Shown here: one piece after another, positions 1 through 8,145 of the stretch
Numbering within the stretch: the stretch's first letter is position 1
How the letters are laid out: the number at the start of each line of letters is the position of its first letter
From: Flavobacterium sp. 270
Lineage (GTDB): Bacteria > Bacteroidota > Bacteroidia > Flavobacteriales > Flavobacteriaceae
DNA: 50,421 nucleotides
Direction of reading: 5' to 3'
Assembly: GCF_004368785.1 (NCBI RefSeq)
Contig: NZ_SODM01000004.1
Coordinates: 1 to 50,421, forward strand
Position numbers and translations under genes: made by a program
Notes under the pieces: model-generated
Told to the model about the DNA's origin: nothing
The model's input: only the letters and a program-made list of their open reading frames with translations
The model's database searches: none

Positions 1-180
1 TGCTATACTATGAGGTATTAATCCAAATTTCTCTGGGCTATCCCTCTGTGAAAGGCAGATTGCATACGCGTTACGCACCCGTGCGCCGGTCTCAAGTTCC
101 GAAGAACCCTACCCCTCGACTTGCATGTGTTAAGCCTGCCGCTAGCGTTCATCCTGAGCCAGGATCAAACTCTTCATCGT
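1..180 (-). rRNA. rrs: 16S ribosomal RNA, 5' end only (partial)
   Basis: The reverse complement carries the universal 27F primer site (positions 154-173) near the RNA 5' end. Downstream it continues with sequence typical of Flavobacterium 16S, including the GCTAGCGGCAGGCTTAACAC stretch and the hairpin around position 100. Only about 180 nt of the 5' domain lie in the window, and the gene continues past the left edge. The exact mature 5' end is not defined by sequence alone and is placed near 178-180. An open reading frame crosses this segment on the plus strand but is a chance frame over rRNA. Confidence 0.97.
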
Positions 181-347
181 ATATTTTAATATTATATTGC
201 GATGAATACTTATCGGTTCTTTTCGAATCTATCGATTCTATTACTCTTATTCTTTTTGTCTCAATCTTTCGATTAAGACGGCTGTCAATTCAATATGTCT
301 ACGAACGTGTATTTCTTTTTGTTTTCGCTTGTTTCTCAAAGCGGGTG

Positions 348-379
348 CAAAACTACAAATCTTATTTATAACTGGCAAA
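348..379 (-). promoter_or_regulatory. rRNA operon promoter P1 (proximal)
   Basis: On the minus strand there is TTTG (379-376), 20 bp, then TAGTTTTG (355-348). This fits the Bacteroidota sigma consensus TTTG-N19-TAnnTTTG. The bases just downstream read CACCC, as at P2. Transcription would start near 342, giving a leader of about 160 nt before 16S. Confidence 0.75.
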
Positions 380-471
380 CTTTTTTTGAAGTTTTTTTTA
401 AGAAATTTTTCGTTCTTAATTTTCTTCTTTTGTTACCAGTTTGTCAATGAACTTGCTTGTTTAGCGGGGTG

Positions 472-501
472 CAAAGATAGGTTCTTTATTTAGATTTCCA
501 A
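472..501 (-). promoter_or_regulatory. rRNA operon promoter P2 (distal)
   Basis: On the minus strand there is TTG (501-499), 19 bp, then TATCTTTG (479-472), again followed by CACCC. It lies about 124 bp upstream of P1 and has the same orientation. Tandem promoters are usual for rRNA operons. Confidence 0.7.
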
Positions 502-883
502 GACTTTTGAGAGCGTTTTTTTAATCTTTTTTCACTCTTTTTTGTAACTCACTGATAACCCAAAACTTATATTTGAATCTTTTTTAATTTTTTTGGCAAT
601 TTTCTCAATGTTGTGGTTTTTTCATAATATCTTAAGTTAATAAATGATGGTTTTTAGAAACTTCTTAGCTTTATCTGCTACTTTATAACAATTATTCATA
701 TTCTATATATCCTTCTTTATATAGTATAAAATGTATGTATCTCTAGAAAGCTCTAAAGTTACCTACTATATATATGTAACAATAATAACATACGTTCCAA
801 ATGATTTACTTTTACTAAAAAAACAATAAAATACTGTAAATTAATAGATTAGGTTTTGTAAATTTAACCAATAATCAAAATTT
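502..883. other. AT-rich intergenic region with no gene seen
   Basis: This is very AT-rich DNA between the divergent rRNA promoters and the hydrolase gene at 884. I see no open frame with coding character, no tRNA and no clear TAnnTTTG element with a good -33 partner for the rightward gene. The nearest candidate, TAGGTTTTG around 850, has one base too many. Confidence 0.5.
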
Positions 884-1423
884 ATGCTGTTACAGGAAAA
901 TACAGGGTTATTACTTATTGATGTTCAGGGCAAACTTGCCCGTATTGTGCATGACAGTGAAAAATTGGTTTTCAATCTACAGAAACTTATTCGTGGGTGT
1001 CAAATATTAAAATTACCTATAATTTGGGTAGAGCAAAATCCTTCAGGACTTGGGTGTACGATTCCGGAATTGGAAATACTATTGCAAAATCTTAAACCAA
1101 TTGAAAAATATTCTTTTAATGCTTTTGATAATGAAAACTTTCAACAAGCCATTAAAGAAACTCAGAGATCGCAATGGCTTGTCTGTGGCATTGAAGCTCA
1201 TATTTGTGTTTATCAAACGGCTCTTGGCTTATTATCTAATAAGTTTGAAGTTGAAATTGTATCTGATTGTGTCTCTTCACGATCTGAAGACAGTATTTCT
1301 TTAGCATTGAAAAAATTAGAAAATAAAGGAGCGAGTTTAACCAATATTGAAATGTGTCTTTATGAATTGGTTAAAAATTCTAAAAATGAAATTTTCAAAG
1401 ATATTCTAAACCTAATCAAATAA
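884..1423 (+). CDS. Isochorismatase-like cysteine hydrolase
   Basis: This 179-residue protein has the usual length of the YcaC-like branch of the isochorismatase superfamily. The expected catalytic triad is visible: Asp13 in LLIDVQ, Lys75 in EKYSFNAF and Cys108 in GIEAHICVYQTA. Members hydrolyse small amides, imides or related bonds through the cysteine; the substrate here cannot be told. No signal peptide or membrane segment is seen, so it is cytoplasmic. The gene ends 5 bp before the alpha/beta hydrolase at 1429, so the two are probably co-transcribed. YcaC-like proteins are often seen beside alpha/beta hydrolases. The start is the first ATG, and no strong Shine-Dalgarno is visible, which is normal in this phylum. 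Confidence 0.9.
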   Translation: MLLQENTGLLLIDVQGKLARIVHDSEKLVFNLQKLIRGCQILKLPIIWVEQNPSGLGCTIPELEILLQNLKPIEKYSFNAFDNENFQQAIKETQRSQWLVCGIEAHICVYQTALGLLSNKFEVEIVSDCVSSRSEDSISLALKKLENKGASLTNIEMCLYELVKNSKNEIFKDILNLIK

Positions 1424-1428
1424 TAATC

Positions 1429-2199
1429 ATGGCAAAATCAAAAACAATAGTACTTATTCACGGAAATTTTGTAAACAGCGACACTTGGCAAGAATGGAAA
1501 CAACATTATGAAGCAAAGGGCTACATCGTATATACACCTACAAACCCAGGTCACGAGGGTAATCCAACGGAACTTAGAACAAAGGTACATCCTGATCTGG
1601 TTAAAACAGGTTTTATTGATGTTGTAAACAATATCAATAGTTTATTAAATACTTTAACGGAGAAACCTTTAATTATTGGTCACTCTATGGCTGGAATGGC
1701 TGTATTGAAATTGGTTGAAATGGATAAAGCAGCTGCTGGTGTAAGTATTGATGGTGCACCGCCTAAAAATGTTTTTCCTCCGTTTCAGACTCTTAAAACT
1801 GTTTTACCTGCTTTTGGCTTTTTCTCTTCTAATAAATATTTTATGGGAAGCCGTGACTGGTATGATTATTCTTTTTTTAATACATTGCCTGAAATAGAGA
1901 AAAGATTAGCATTTGAAAAATTTGCTGTTCCTGAAAGTTATAAAGTGAGTCGTGAGCTGGTTTTGAATTCATTTTCGAATATAGACTTCAAAAAACCACA
2001 CGCTCCTATTTTGTTTATTGGTGGTGCCAATGATAATATTTTCCCTCCTAGTCTCACAAAAACAATAGCTGGGAAATATAAAGATGCAAATAGTAAAGTC
2101 GATATAAAAATATTTGATGGTAAAAGTCATTTTATTTGCGGGCAACCAGGGTGGGAAGAAGTTGCCGACTATATTTTGAATTGGTATGAGGCTTTATAA
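1429..2199 (+). CDS. Alpha/beta-fold hydrolase
   Basis: This 256-residue protein has the alpha/beta hydrolase elements in order: the oxyanion strand VLIHGNF (about 8-14), the nucleophile elbow GHSMAG with Ser86, an acid candidate Asp202 in GGANDNIFP and the catalytic His234 in GKSHF. It has no signal peptide. It resembles the broad esterase/lipase or haloperoxidase-like group; the substrate is unknown. It starts 5 bp after the isochorismatase-like gene, suggesting a two-step hydrolytic function in one operon. A strong hairpin follows the stop codon. Confidence 0.88.
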   Translation: MAKSKTIVLIHGNFVNSDTWQEWKQHYEAKGYIVYTPTNPGHEGNPTELRTKVHPDLVKTGFIDVVNNINSLLNTLTEKPLIIGHSMAGMAVLKLVEMDKAAAGVSIDGAPPKNVFPPFQTLKTVLPAFGFFSSNKYFMGSRDWYDYSFFNTLPEIEKRLAFEKFAVPESYKVSRELVLNSFSNIDFKKPHAPILFIGGANDNIFPPSLTKTIAGKYKDANSKVDIKIFDGKSHFICGQPGWEEVADYILNWYEAL

Positions 2200-2225
2200 A
2201 ATGCTTATATTATAATAATTATACG

Positions 2226-2260
2226 AGTAAGCAGATTCTTTTAAATTTAATCTGCTTACT
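2226..2260. terminator. Hairpin terminator between convergent genes
   Basis: Perfect 12-bp arms (2226-2237 and 2249-2260) enclose an 11-nt loop, followed by a T-rich stretch. It lies between the end of the hydrolase operon and the end of the GH8 gene, and probably serves both strands. Confidence 0.75.
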
Positions 2261-2272
2261 TCTTTATATAAT

Positions 2273-3574
2273 TTACTTTTTAATAATTTCTGGAGCTATA
2301 ATTTGATAGTTTCCGCTAAGGTGCATTAAACTAAAGAGATACATTAGCCCATCATAATACGGATCGAAATAGCCGTCTTCATAAGGTTCGAGTTTGGCAT
2401 TCCAGACAGCACGAACAAAATCTATACTTTCTTTATCTGGATTAACTAATGATGCTGTTGCTGCTGTAGCTACTAACCCTATTGAATGTCTGAGTTTTTT
2501 GACTGGACCGGCCTGAAGAATAAAATCGGGAGTTGAGCCGTCTAGATTGAATTGATCTTCGTAAGTTTCTAAGCCTTTCGATCTTAGAAAATTTTGAAAT
2601 TTTCTGGCATACTCTTCCTGCCACTTTTTATCTTTTCCATACCAAGTGTAATCCATAGCTATATTCATAGGAACGCGCCAGGAATCATAACGAAATCCTG
2701 CTGGCATCCAAGGTGTTGGATGTGGATCGCCATTAAATTCGGTATAATCTGAATTTAAACCTGTAACTGGATGACACGCTTTATGTAAAAAGTTACGAGA
2801 AACAGTAGCACATTCTTTATAAAAATTCTCGTGTCCATCTTTGGCGTAAAGTGCCCAAATTTCATAAAATGCAGGAACATGATACGAAGGGTCTGTCCAA
2901 TTGTAACCGGCACCTTCTGGTACAAATGATATTAGTTTATGTTCGGTGTTTATAACATTATATATATTACCTGTGCCGTCTTTTTTCCACATGGCATCTA
3001 ATATTTTTCTTGCTTCATTGTAATAATGTATTCTGGTGTTATTGCCCCATTTGTTTGAAGCAAAAAGCAGACTTGTTATATAATACAATTCTCCATCTGA
3101 AGCAGAACCGGGAGAATTTTGCTTTTTGGTCTGTGGGTTTACGCTCCACGCAAAATAGCCTTCTCTAGGTCCATCTTGATGTTGCATGTATTTTACAGAC
3201 CATCGCCCGATACGATCAAAAACTTCTTTTTTATTGAACTGCACAGCGATCATCATTCCATAAGACATTCCTTCGGTACGTGCATCTTTGTTTTTGATAT
3301 CAGAAACATATCCTAAAGAATCACCTTCTTCAAAATACACTTTGTTTGGTCCTTCAAAAACATCATAATAAGCTTTGGCTAATTTTTCATCAATCTCTTT
3401 TTGGCTATAACCTGCTTCTTTAAAAAGATTTCGGTATTGCGTCGTTTTTAATTCTGATTTTTCTGTTTTCTTTTTATTCTGGCTAATCATCAATAAAGGA
3501 ATTATAAATAGGACTATCATTATTATAAACTGAGTTCTAATCAAACCTTTACTTCTGTACTTTATATTTATCAT
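2273..3574 (-). CDS. Glycoside hydrolase family 8, likely reducing-end xylose-releasing exo-oligoxylanase
   Basis: The protein (433 residues from the chosen start) has the GH8 acid/base motif TEGMSYGMM with Glu101 and the conserved ASDGELY with Asp160. It also has SWRVPMNIAMDYTWYG, the region that carries the catalytic base in this family. Length and motifs best match the Rex type, which trims xylose from the reducing end of xylo-oligosaccharides. The N-terminal hydrophobic stretch (about 15-31) suggests a signal peptide or membrane anchor, so it probably acts in the periplasm. I prefer the ATG at 3574 over one at 3610, because the upstream version adds 12 unusual residues and would begin 4 bp from the preceding stop. 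It follows the GH43 gene and is probably co-transcribed with it. Confidence 0.85.
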   Translation of the reverse strand: MINIKYRSKGLIRTQFIIMIVLFIIPLLMISQNKKKTEKSELKTTQYRNLFKEAGYSQKEIDEKLAKAYYDVFEGPNKVYFEEGDSLGYVSDIKNKDARTEGMSYGMMIAVQFNKKEVFDRIGRWSVKYMQHQDGPREGYFAWSVNPQTKKQNSPGSASDGELYYITSLLFASNKWGNNTRIHYYNEARKILDAMWKKDGTGNIYNVINTEHKLISFVPEGAGYNWTDPSYHVPAFYEIWALYAKDGHENFYKECATVSRNFLHKACHPVTGLNSDYTEFNGDPHPTPWMPAGFRYDSWRVPMNIAMDYTWYGKDKKWQEEYARKFQNFLRSKGLETYEDQFNLDGSTPDFILQAGPVKKLRHSIGLVATAATASLVNPDKESIDFVRAVWNAKLEPYEDGYFDPYYDGLMYLFSLMHLSGNYQIIAPEIIKK

Positions 3575-3614
3575 ATTGGTTGTTGTTTTAATTATTAGAA
3601 AGCAGAACAAAAGT

Positions 3615-4577
3615 TTACTTGATTTTATTGACTCCTTTTGTAGTTTGTTTTATTTTTTGAATGCTGCCGTCTTTATTGTAATACATATAATCTACACAAA
3701 TTGAGCGTCTGTAGCTTCCTCCTGTTGGCAGGCTTCCGTTGTGATAAAAAAAGTATGACTTTCCTTTATAGTCTATAATTCCGGGATGTGTTGTAAAGCT
3801 GTTTTGCACATTTTCCTGAATAATTCCCTGGTAAGTCCACGGTCCTTCTGGATTTTTGGCGGTACAGTATTCTATCATTTCGGGTTTTGTTCCTTCGCTT
3901 GCGTATACTAAATAGTAAATTTCTTTTCTTTTATAAACCCAAGGTCCTTCGATATAATTTTTAGGTTTGAATGTTGTGATAGCGCCATCGATTTCTGTCA
4001 TATTATCCTTAAGTCTTACCCATTTACAACTTCCATTACCCCAAAACAGATAAGCTTTTCCATCATCATCAATAAATACGGTAGGGTCAATATCATCCCA
4101 GCCGTATTTCATATCTGTTGTCATTTCATTAATTATAAGCGCTTTACCAATTGCATCTTTAAAAGGACCAATAGGACTGTCTGAAACCGCAACTCCTATT
4201 GCGGCGCCTCCTTCGCTTACATTGTCTTTTTTATGAAACGTAGAAACAAACCAATAAAACTTTCCGTTTTTCTCTATGCATTGAGCTGCATAAGCATCAC
4301 CTGTTGCCCAGGCAAATGTACTTGGCGAAAGTAATGCTCCATGATCTTTCCAAGTCTTCATATCTGTTGTGGAGAATACATGCCAATCTGCCATTTTATA
4401 ATTTGTATCTTCTGGGGTTGCTACATCATGTCCGGTATATAGATACAGCGTATCATTATGTACTAACGGCGCTGGATCTGCAGTGAAAATGTTTTGAATT
4501 ATTGGATTTTGAGCTTTAATCGCACTAAGTGATAAAATACAAATTAGCGTATATAGAATTTTGGTTTGGTCTTTCAT
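3615..4577 (-). CDS. Glycoside hydrolase family 43 (beta-xylosidase / arabinofuranosidase type)
   Basis: This 320-residue five-bladed beta-propeller enzyme shows the three GH43 catalytic acids in typical settings: Asp34 in TADPAPLVHND, Asp164 in DDIDPTVFIDDDG and Glu210 in YIEGPW. A signal peptide covers about residues 1-22 (ending AIKA-Q). The family inverts and releases xylose or arabinose from xylo- or arabino-oligosaccharides. There is no accessory carbohydrate-binding module, so soluble oligosaccharides are more likely than polymer. It is first in a leftward operon with the GH8 gene. The promoter at 4710-4745 carries a CAACCGGTTG palindrome also found ahead of the hybrid regulator. Confidence 0.88.
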   Translation of the reverse strand: MKDQTKILYTLICILSLSAIKAQNPIIQNIFTADPAPLVHNDTLYLYTGHDVATPEDTNYKMADWHVFSTTDMKTWKDHGALLSPSTFAWATGDAYAAQCIEKNGKFYWFVSTFHKKDNVSEGGAAIGVAVSDSPIGPFKDAIGKALIINEMTTDMKYGWDDIDPTVFIDDDGKAYLFWGNGSCKWVRLKDNMTEIDGAITTFKPKNYIEGPWVYKRKEIYYLVYASEGTKPEMIEYCTAKNPEGPWTYQGIIQENVQNSFTTHPGIIDYKGKSYFFYHNGSLPTGGSYRRSICVDYMYYNKDGSIQKIKQTTKGVNKIK

Positions 4578-4709
4578 TTTATTTTTTGACTGGTTATTAA
4601 AATTATCTGAAATTATACGATCAGGATTTATGCTTTAATTCTAAAAATTAGATTGGGAATTTTATCTAAATAACTTATAAAGCTTTTTCTTAGATAAGTG
4701 TATTTCAAA

Positions 4710-4745
4710 CAAATATAATTAAAAATTAAAATACGCAACCGGTTG
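4710..4745 (-). promoter_or_regulatory. GH43-GH8 promoter with embedded CAACCGGTTG palindrome
   Basis: On the minus strand TATATTTG (4717-4710) is preceded, after 18 bp, by TTG that is part of the perfect palindrome CAACCGGTTG (4736-4745). The 5' untranslated region would be about 125 nt. The same -7 sequence, the same 18-bp gap and a one-base variant of the palindrome are present upstream of the hybrid regulator (15899-15934). The palindrome is of LacI-family type, but no LacI gene lies in the window. Confidence 0.6.
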
Positions 4746-4919
4746 TAAAATTATTTTTTATCTGATATTAAAAATTAATCATCGTTGAAAATATTGTTGC
4801 ATCAAATATGCTATTATAGGCTTCAAAAGTGATAATGTTTATATCAGCTTTCGGTCTATTTTTACATTTATCATTTGATTTAAATTGGATAAAACGGAAA
4901 ATAGAATTATGTAATTAAA

Positions 4920-6455
4920 ATGAATTCTAAAACAAGTTCAGGTCAGTTAGAATCAATAAAAGCAACTAAAAAGAATCAATCTATTTTTATGAGTAATACA
5001 ACACAAAAACTTTCTGTTCTAGAAAAAATTGGTTATGGTTTGGGTGATTTTGCGGCGAATTTGATTTTTCAAACTTTGCTGACATTTTTAGCTTTTTTTT
5101 ATACGGATGTTTATAAAATTCCTGCTGGAACGGCAAGTGTTATTATTTTTATTGGTGGCTTTCTCGGGGCTTTCTTTAATATTATTATGGGCGTTATTGC
5201 CGATCGTACGCATACACGATGGGGAAAGTTTAGACCGTGGCTATTATGGACGGCTTTTCCTTTTGGTATTGTTGCTGTACTTTCTTTTTTAACTCCGGAT
5301 TTTGGAGCAAACGGAAAAATAATCTACGCATTGCTCACTTACTTTTTTCTGATGCTGTTATATGCTGCCAACAATTTGCCGTATGTTGCTTTAAGCGGTG
5401 TTTTAACTGGCGATATGAAAGAAAGAAATAGCCTTTCCTCCTATCGTTTTGTTGCGGTAATGATTGCTCAATTTATCATTCAATCGCTTTTACTTCCTTT
5501 GGTTTTAATTTTAGGAAATGGAGACAAAGCAGCTGGTTTTAAAAATACAATGATCGTATTTGCTGTTGCTGGCGTTATTTGTTTGCTTATTACTTTTTTT
5601 ACGACTAAAGAAAGAATTATTCCCGCAGAACATCAGCAATCTTCGGTTAAACAGGATATTGCTGATTTGTGTAAAAATGGTCCGTGGCTGGTTCTGTTAT
5701 TGGTTACTATTCTGGTGTTTATAACTTTGGCTCTAAAAGGCGGGATGTATGTTTTCTATTTTAAATATTATTTAGATCCTGCTGCGCAGATGGCATTTTT
5801 GAATGATATTGGTTTTACTTCATTTATTGAAATGATTAATAATGGATTATCAAAAATGGGATTTGTTGATTTTCAGTGGCCAAAAGATGCGCCAACCTCA
5901 GCTTTCAGTTTGTTTAATGCTGGCGGTATTCTTTTTATGATTTTTGGAATTCTGTTTTCAAAACCACTTGCCGATTCTTTCGGTAAAAGAAATATTTACA
6001 TCACTTTTATATTTTTATCTGCTGTCAGTTTACTTCTTTTTAATTGTTACAGCAGAACGGCTATTGCCTTAGTTTTTTTAACGCAGTTATTACATGGGTT
6101 TATTTATGGAGTAACTATTCCTTTATTATGGGCCATGATTGCTGATGTGGCGGATTACAGCGAATGGAAAAACAATCGAAGAGCAACGGCTACTGTTTTT
6201 TCGGCTATGATTTTCGGATTAAAAATGGGAATTAGCATTGGCGGTGCATTGGGCGCGGCTTTTTTATCGAAGTATGGTTATGTTGCCGAAGAAGTTAATC
6301 AGGTGCCTGCTGCGGTAGAAGGAATTAAGCTTTCAATAAGTATCTATCCGGGTTTTATATTCATTATAAGTGCCATTTTGCTTTGTTTTTATGTTATTGA
6401 TAAGAAAATGGAAATGGAAATCGAAACCGATTTATTAGAAAGAAGAAAAAGCTAA
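4920..6455 (+). CDS. GPH-family sugar:cation symporter (MFS superfamily)
   Basis: This 511-residue inner-membrane protein has about 12 hydrophobic segments. It carries glycoside-pentoside-hexuronide symporter signatures: GYGLGDFAANLIFQ near the first helix, and the loop between helices 2 and 3 reading GVIADRTHTRWGKFRPW. It probably carries xylosides or xylo-oligosaccharides into the cytoplasm, given the GH8, GH43 and SusCD neighbours. The ATG at 4989 (MSNTTQKLSVLEKIGYG) gives a more typical amino terminus than the one at 4920; the extra 23 polar residues are not expected in the family. It is divergent from the GH43 operon, with 342 bp between them. A middle insertion (about residues 280-335) is longer than in classical members. 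Confidence 0.9.
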   Translation: MNSKTSSGQLESIKATKKNQSIFMSNTTQKLSVLEKIGYGLGDFAANLIFQTLLTFLAFFYTDVYKIPAGTASVIIFIGGFLGAFFNIIMGVIADRTHTRWGKFRPWLLWTAFPFGIVAVLSFLTPDFGANGKIIYALLTYFFLMLLYAANNLPYVALSGVLTGDMKERNSLSSYRFVAVMIAQFIIQSLLLPLVLILGNGDKAAGFKNTMIVFAVAGVICLLITFFTTKERIIPAEHQQSSVKQDIADLCKNGPWLVLLLVTILVFITLALKGGMYVFYFKYYLDPAAQMAFLNDIGFTSFIEMINNGLSKMGFVDFQWPKDAPTSAFSLFNAGGILFMIFGILFSKPLADSFGKRNIYITFIFLSAVSLLLFNCYSRTAIALVFLTQLLHGFIYGVTIPLLWAMIADVADYSEWKNNRRATATVFSAMIFGLKMGISIGGALGAAFLSKYGYVAEEVNQVPAAVEGIKLSISIYPGFIFIISAILLCFYVIDKKMEMEIETDLLERRKS

Positions 6456-6570
6456 TTAAGGAATTAAGCTTCTAGTCCAACTGCTTTACAATCCTTTCAC
6501 AAATATTATTATCAGCTATATTTTATGGTCATTATTTTAAAAACATCAACGCTACACAATTATATAGAAT

Positions 6571-6601
6571 AAAAAAACAGCGCATTATTAATGCGCTGTT
6601 T
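6571..6601 (-). terminator. Rho-independent terminator of the SusC-SusD operon
   Basis: Arms at 6575-6585 and 6591-6601 pair perfectly, and the centre (6586-6590) can form the loop. Read leftward, the hairpin ends in a run of U from the A tract at 6571-6577. It probably also slows rightward transcription from the symporter gene. Confidence 0.85.
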
Positions 6602-6639
6602 CTCAAAAATACTAACTAAAACTACCAAATTCAATTATC

Positions 6640-8133
6640 TTAATAACCAGGGTTGTTATCACTTGGTTTTATATTCGGATTTGAAGAGGTTTCTCTGTTT
6701 GGTATTGGCCATAATTCGCTTTTACCAACCGTAAAACCTGTCCCTTGCAGTTCGGTATTTGCAATACCCCATCTTACAACATCATCAAAACGAGATTGTT
6801 CGCCTGCAAATTCAACTTTACGTTCGTGAACAATTGCAGTAAAAACACCGTCTTTTGTAGCCGCAATATTAGTCGTTAAATTAGCTCTGTCCCTAACTTC
6901 TTTGATGTATGCAATTGCTGCTGTTTGAGAACCTCCAGTTCTTTGGTTTTCGCATTCGGCTTTCATAAGCAGTACATCAGCGTAACGCATCACTTTGAAG
7001 TTAATACTTGAGCGTGTCGCTTCATCTTCTCTGATATAATAATTTTGATATTTTTTCCAGCCTGCTCTTCTAATGCCTGCTGAAGTCGTAAAATTACTTG
7101 CCAGCATTACTTTCGTTCCTTTCAAATAGGTTGAGCCCGGTACATAAAAAGTGTCCCCAAAACGGTTATCGCCTACTTCGTATGAGTCTAACAAATTGTC
7201 TGACGGATATACATTGTACCAGCTTAAGTTACCATATTCCTGCCCTCTAAGTGTTGATTCTTCAAAACCAGTTCCTCCACTGTTACCAATATCAGCCCAT
7301 TGATCTCCTGTTCCATTTTTTTCGTCAAACTCAATTTCAAAAATTGACTCTTTACCATGTTCTGTTTCTGCCATAAAATTGTTGTAAAAACTGCCTTTAT
7401 CTTCAAGGCTGAATCCGGTTACATTATTAAAAGCAGCAAGAGCAGCGTCATATTTCTTTTCGTATAACAATACTTTACCCAAATAGGCATAAGCGGCTTC
7501 TTTATTAGCTCTTCCTGCTGCTTCTGCTCCTTTAGCCAAAAGATTTTGAGAAGCAAATGTCAGATCTTCTTCAATCAAAGTATAAACTTCTGCTTTAGGG
7601 CTTCTTGCATTCCCTACAATAGTACCCGTTTTATAAATTGGTATATCTCCAAAACGTTTCACTAAAAGGAAATAATAATAGGCTCTTAAAAAATGGGCTT
7701 CTCCTAAATATTTGTTCTTTTTCTCTTGTGATAAAACAGATTCTGGAAGTGCATTGATTTTTGCTTCATTATCCAGCACAAAATTAGCTCTGGATATTCC
7801 TATGTAACAAGATTCCCAATAATATTGAATGATGTCGTTACCTGCATTAAAAGAAAAATCCTGAAAAGGTTTTTTGTTTCCTTCTAACTGAGGGTTTCCC
7901 AAAGCATCCTGAGCCATAAGATCCATAGCAAAAGAAAAATTTCTTCCGTAAAGTCCTCTTGTCTGCAAATTTGCGTATGAAGCATTTACAGATGACTGCA
8001 CCTGTGCTTCGGTTTTAAAGAAAGTGTCAGGTGATAAAGTGTTGGGATTAGTTAATTCTAATTCACCGCTGTCACAAGAAGTAATGGTTAAAACTCCGGA
8101 CAGTACTATAAGTATATATTTTATTTTTCTCAT
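6640..8133 (-). CDS. SusD/RagB-family outer-membrane nutrient-binding lipoprotein
   Basis: This 497-residue protein has a lipoprotein signal peptide (lipobox TITSC, Cys about residue 20) followed by the SusD start LTNPNTLSPDTFFKTEAQVQ. The helical TPR-like core includes the EAHFLRAYYYFLLVKRFGDIPI stretch typical of the family. The C-terminal RagB/SusD region ends with HERKVEFAGEQSRFDDVVRWG and LWPIPNRE. It caps the SusC channel and binds the oligosaccharide at the cell surface. It lies 12 bp downstream of the SusC gene and is followed by a strong terminator, so the two form a bicistronic operon. Confidence 0.96.
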   Translation of the reverse strand: MRKIKYILIVLSGVLTITSCDSGELELTNPNTLSPDTFFKTEAQVQSSVNASYANLQTRGLYGRNFSFAMDLMAQDALGNPQLEGNKKPFQDFSFNAGNDIIQYYWESCYIGISRANFVLDNEAKINALPESVLSQEKKNKYLGEAHFLRAYYYFLLVKRFGDIPIYKTGTIVGNARSPKAEVYTLIEEDLTFASQNLLAKGAEAAGRANKEAAYAYLGKVLLYEKKYDAALAAFNNVTGFSLEDKGSFYNNFMAETEHGKESIFEIEFDEKNGTGDQWADIGNSGGTGFEESTLRGQEYGNLSWYNVYPSDNLLDSYEVGDNRFGDTFYVPGSTYLKGTKVMLASNFTTSAGIRRAGWKKYQNYYIREDEATRSSINFKVMRYADVLLMKAECENQRTGGSQTAAIAYIKEVRDRANLTTNIAATKDGVFTAIVHERKVEFAGEQSRFDDVVRWGIANTELQGTGFTVGKSELWPIPNRETSSNPNIKPSDNNPGY

Positions 8134-8145
8134 TTTCTTTATATA

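Noticed and set aside
48..371. Open frame across the start of the window on the plus strand
   Set aside because: It runs antisense over 16S rRNA and the rRNA promoter P1; no protein character.
4736..4745. CAACCGGTTG as a promoter element for the rightward symporter gene
   Set aside because: The palindrome also offers TTG on the plus strand, but no TAnnTTTG stands at the matching distance toward 4920.
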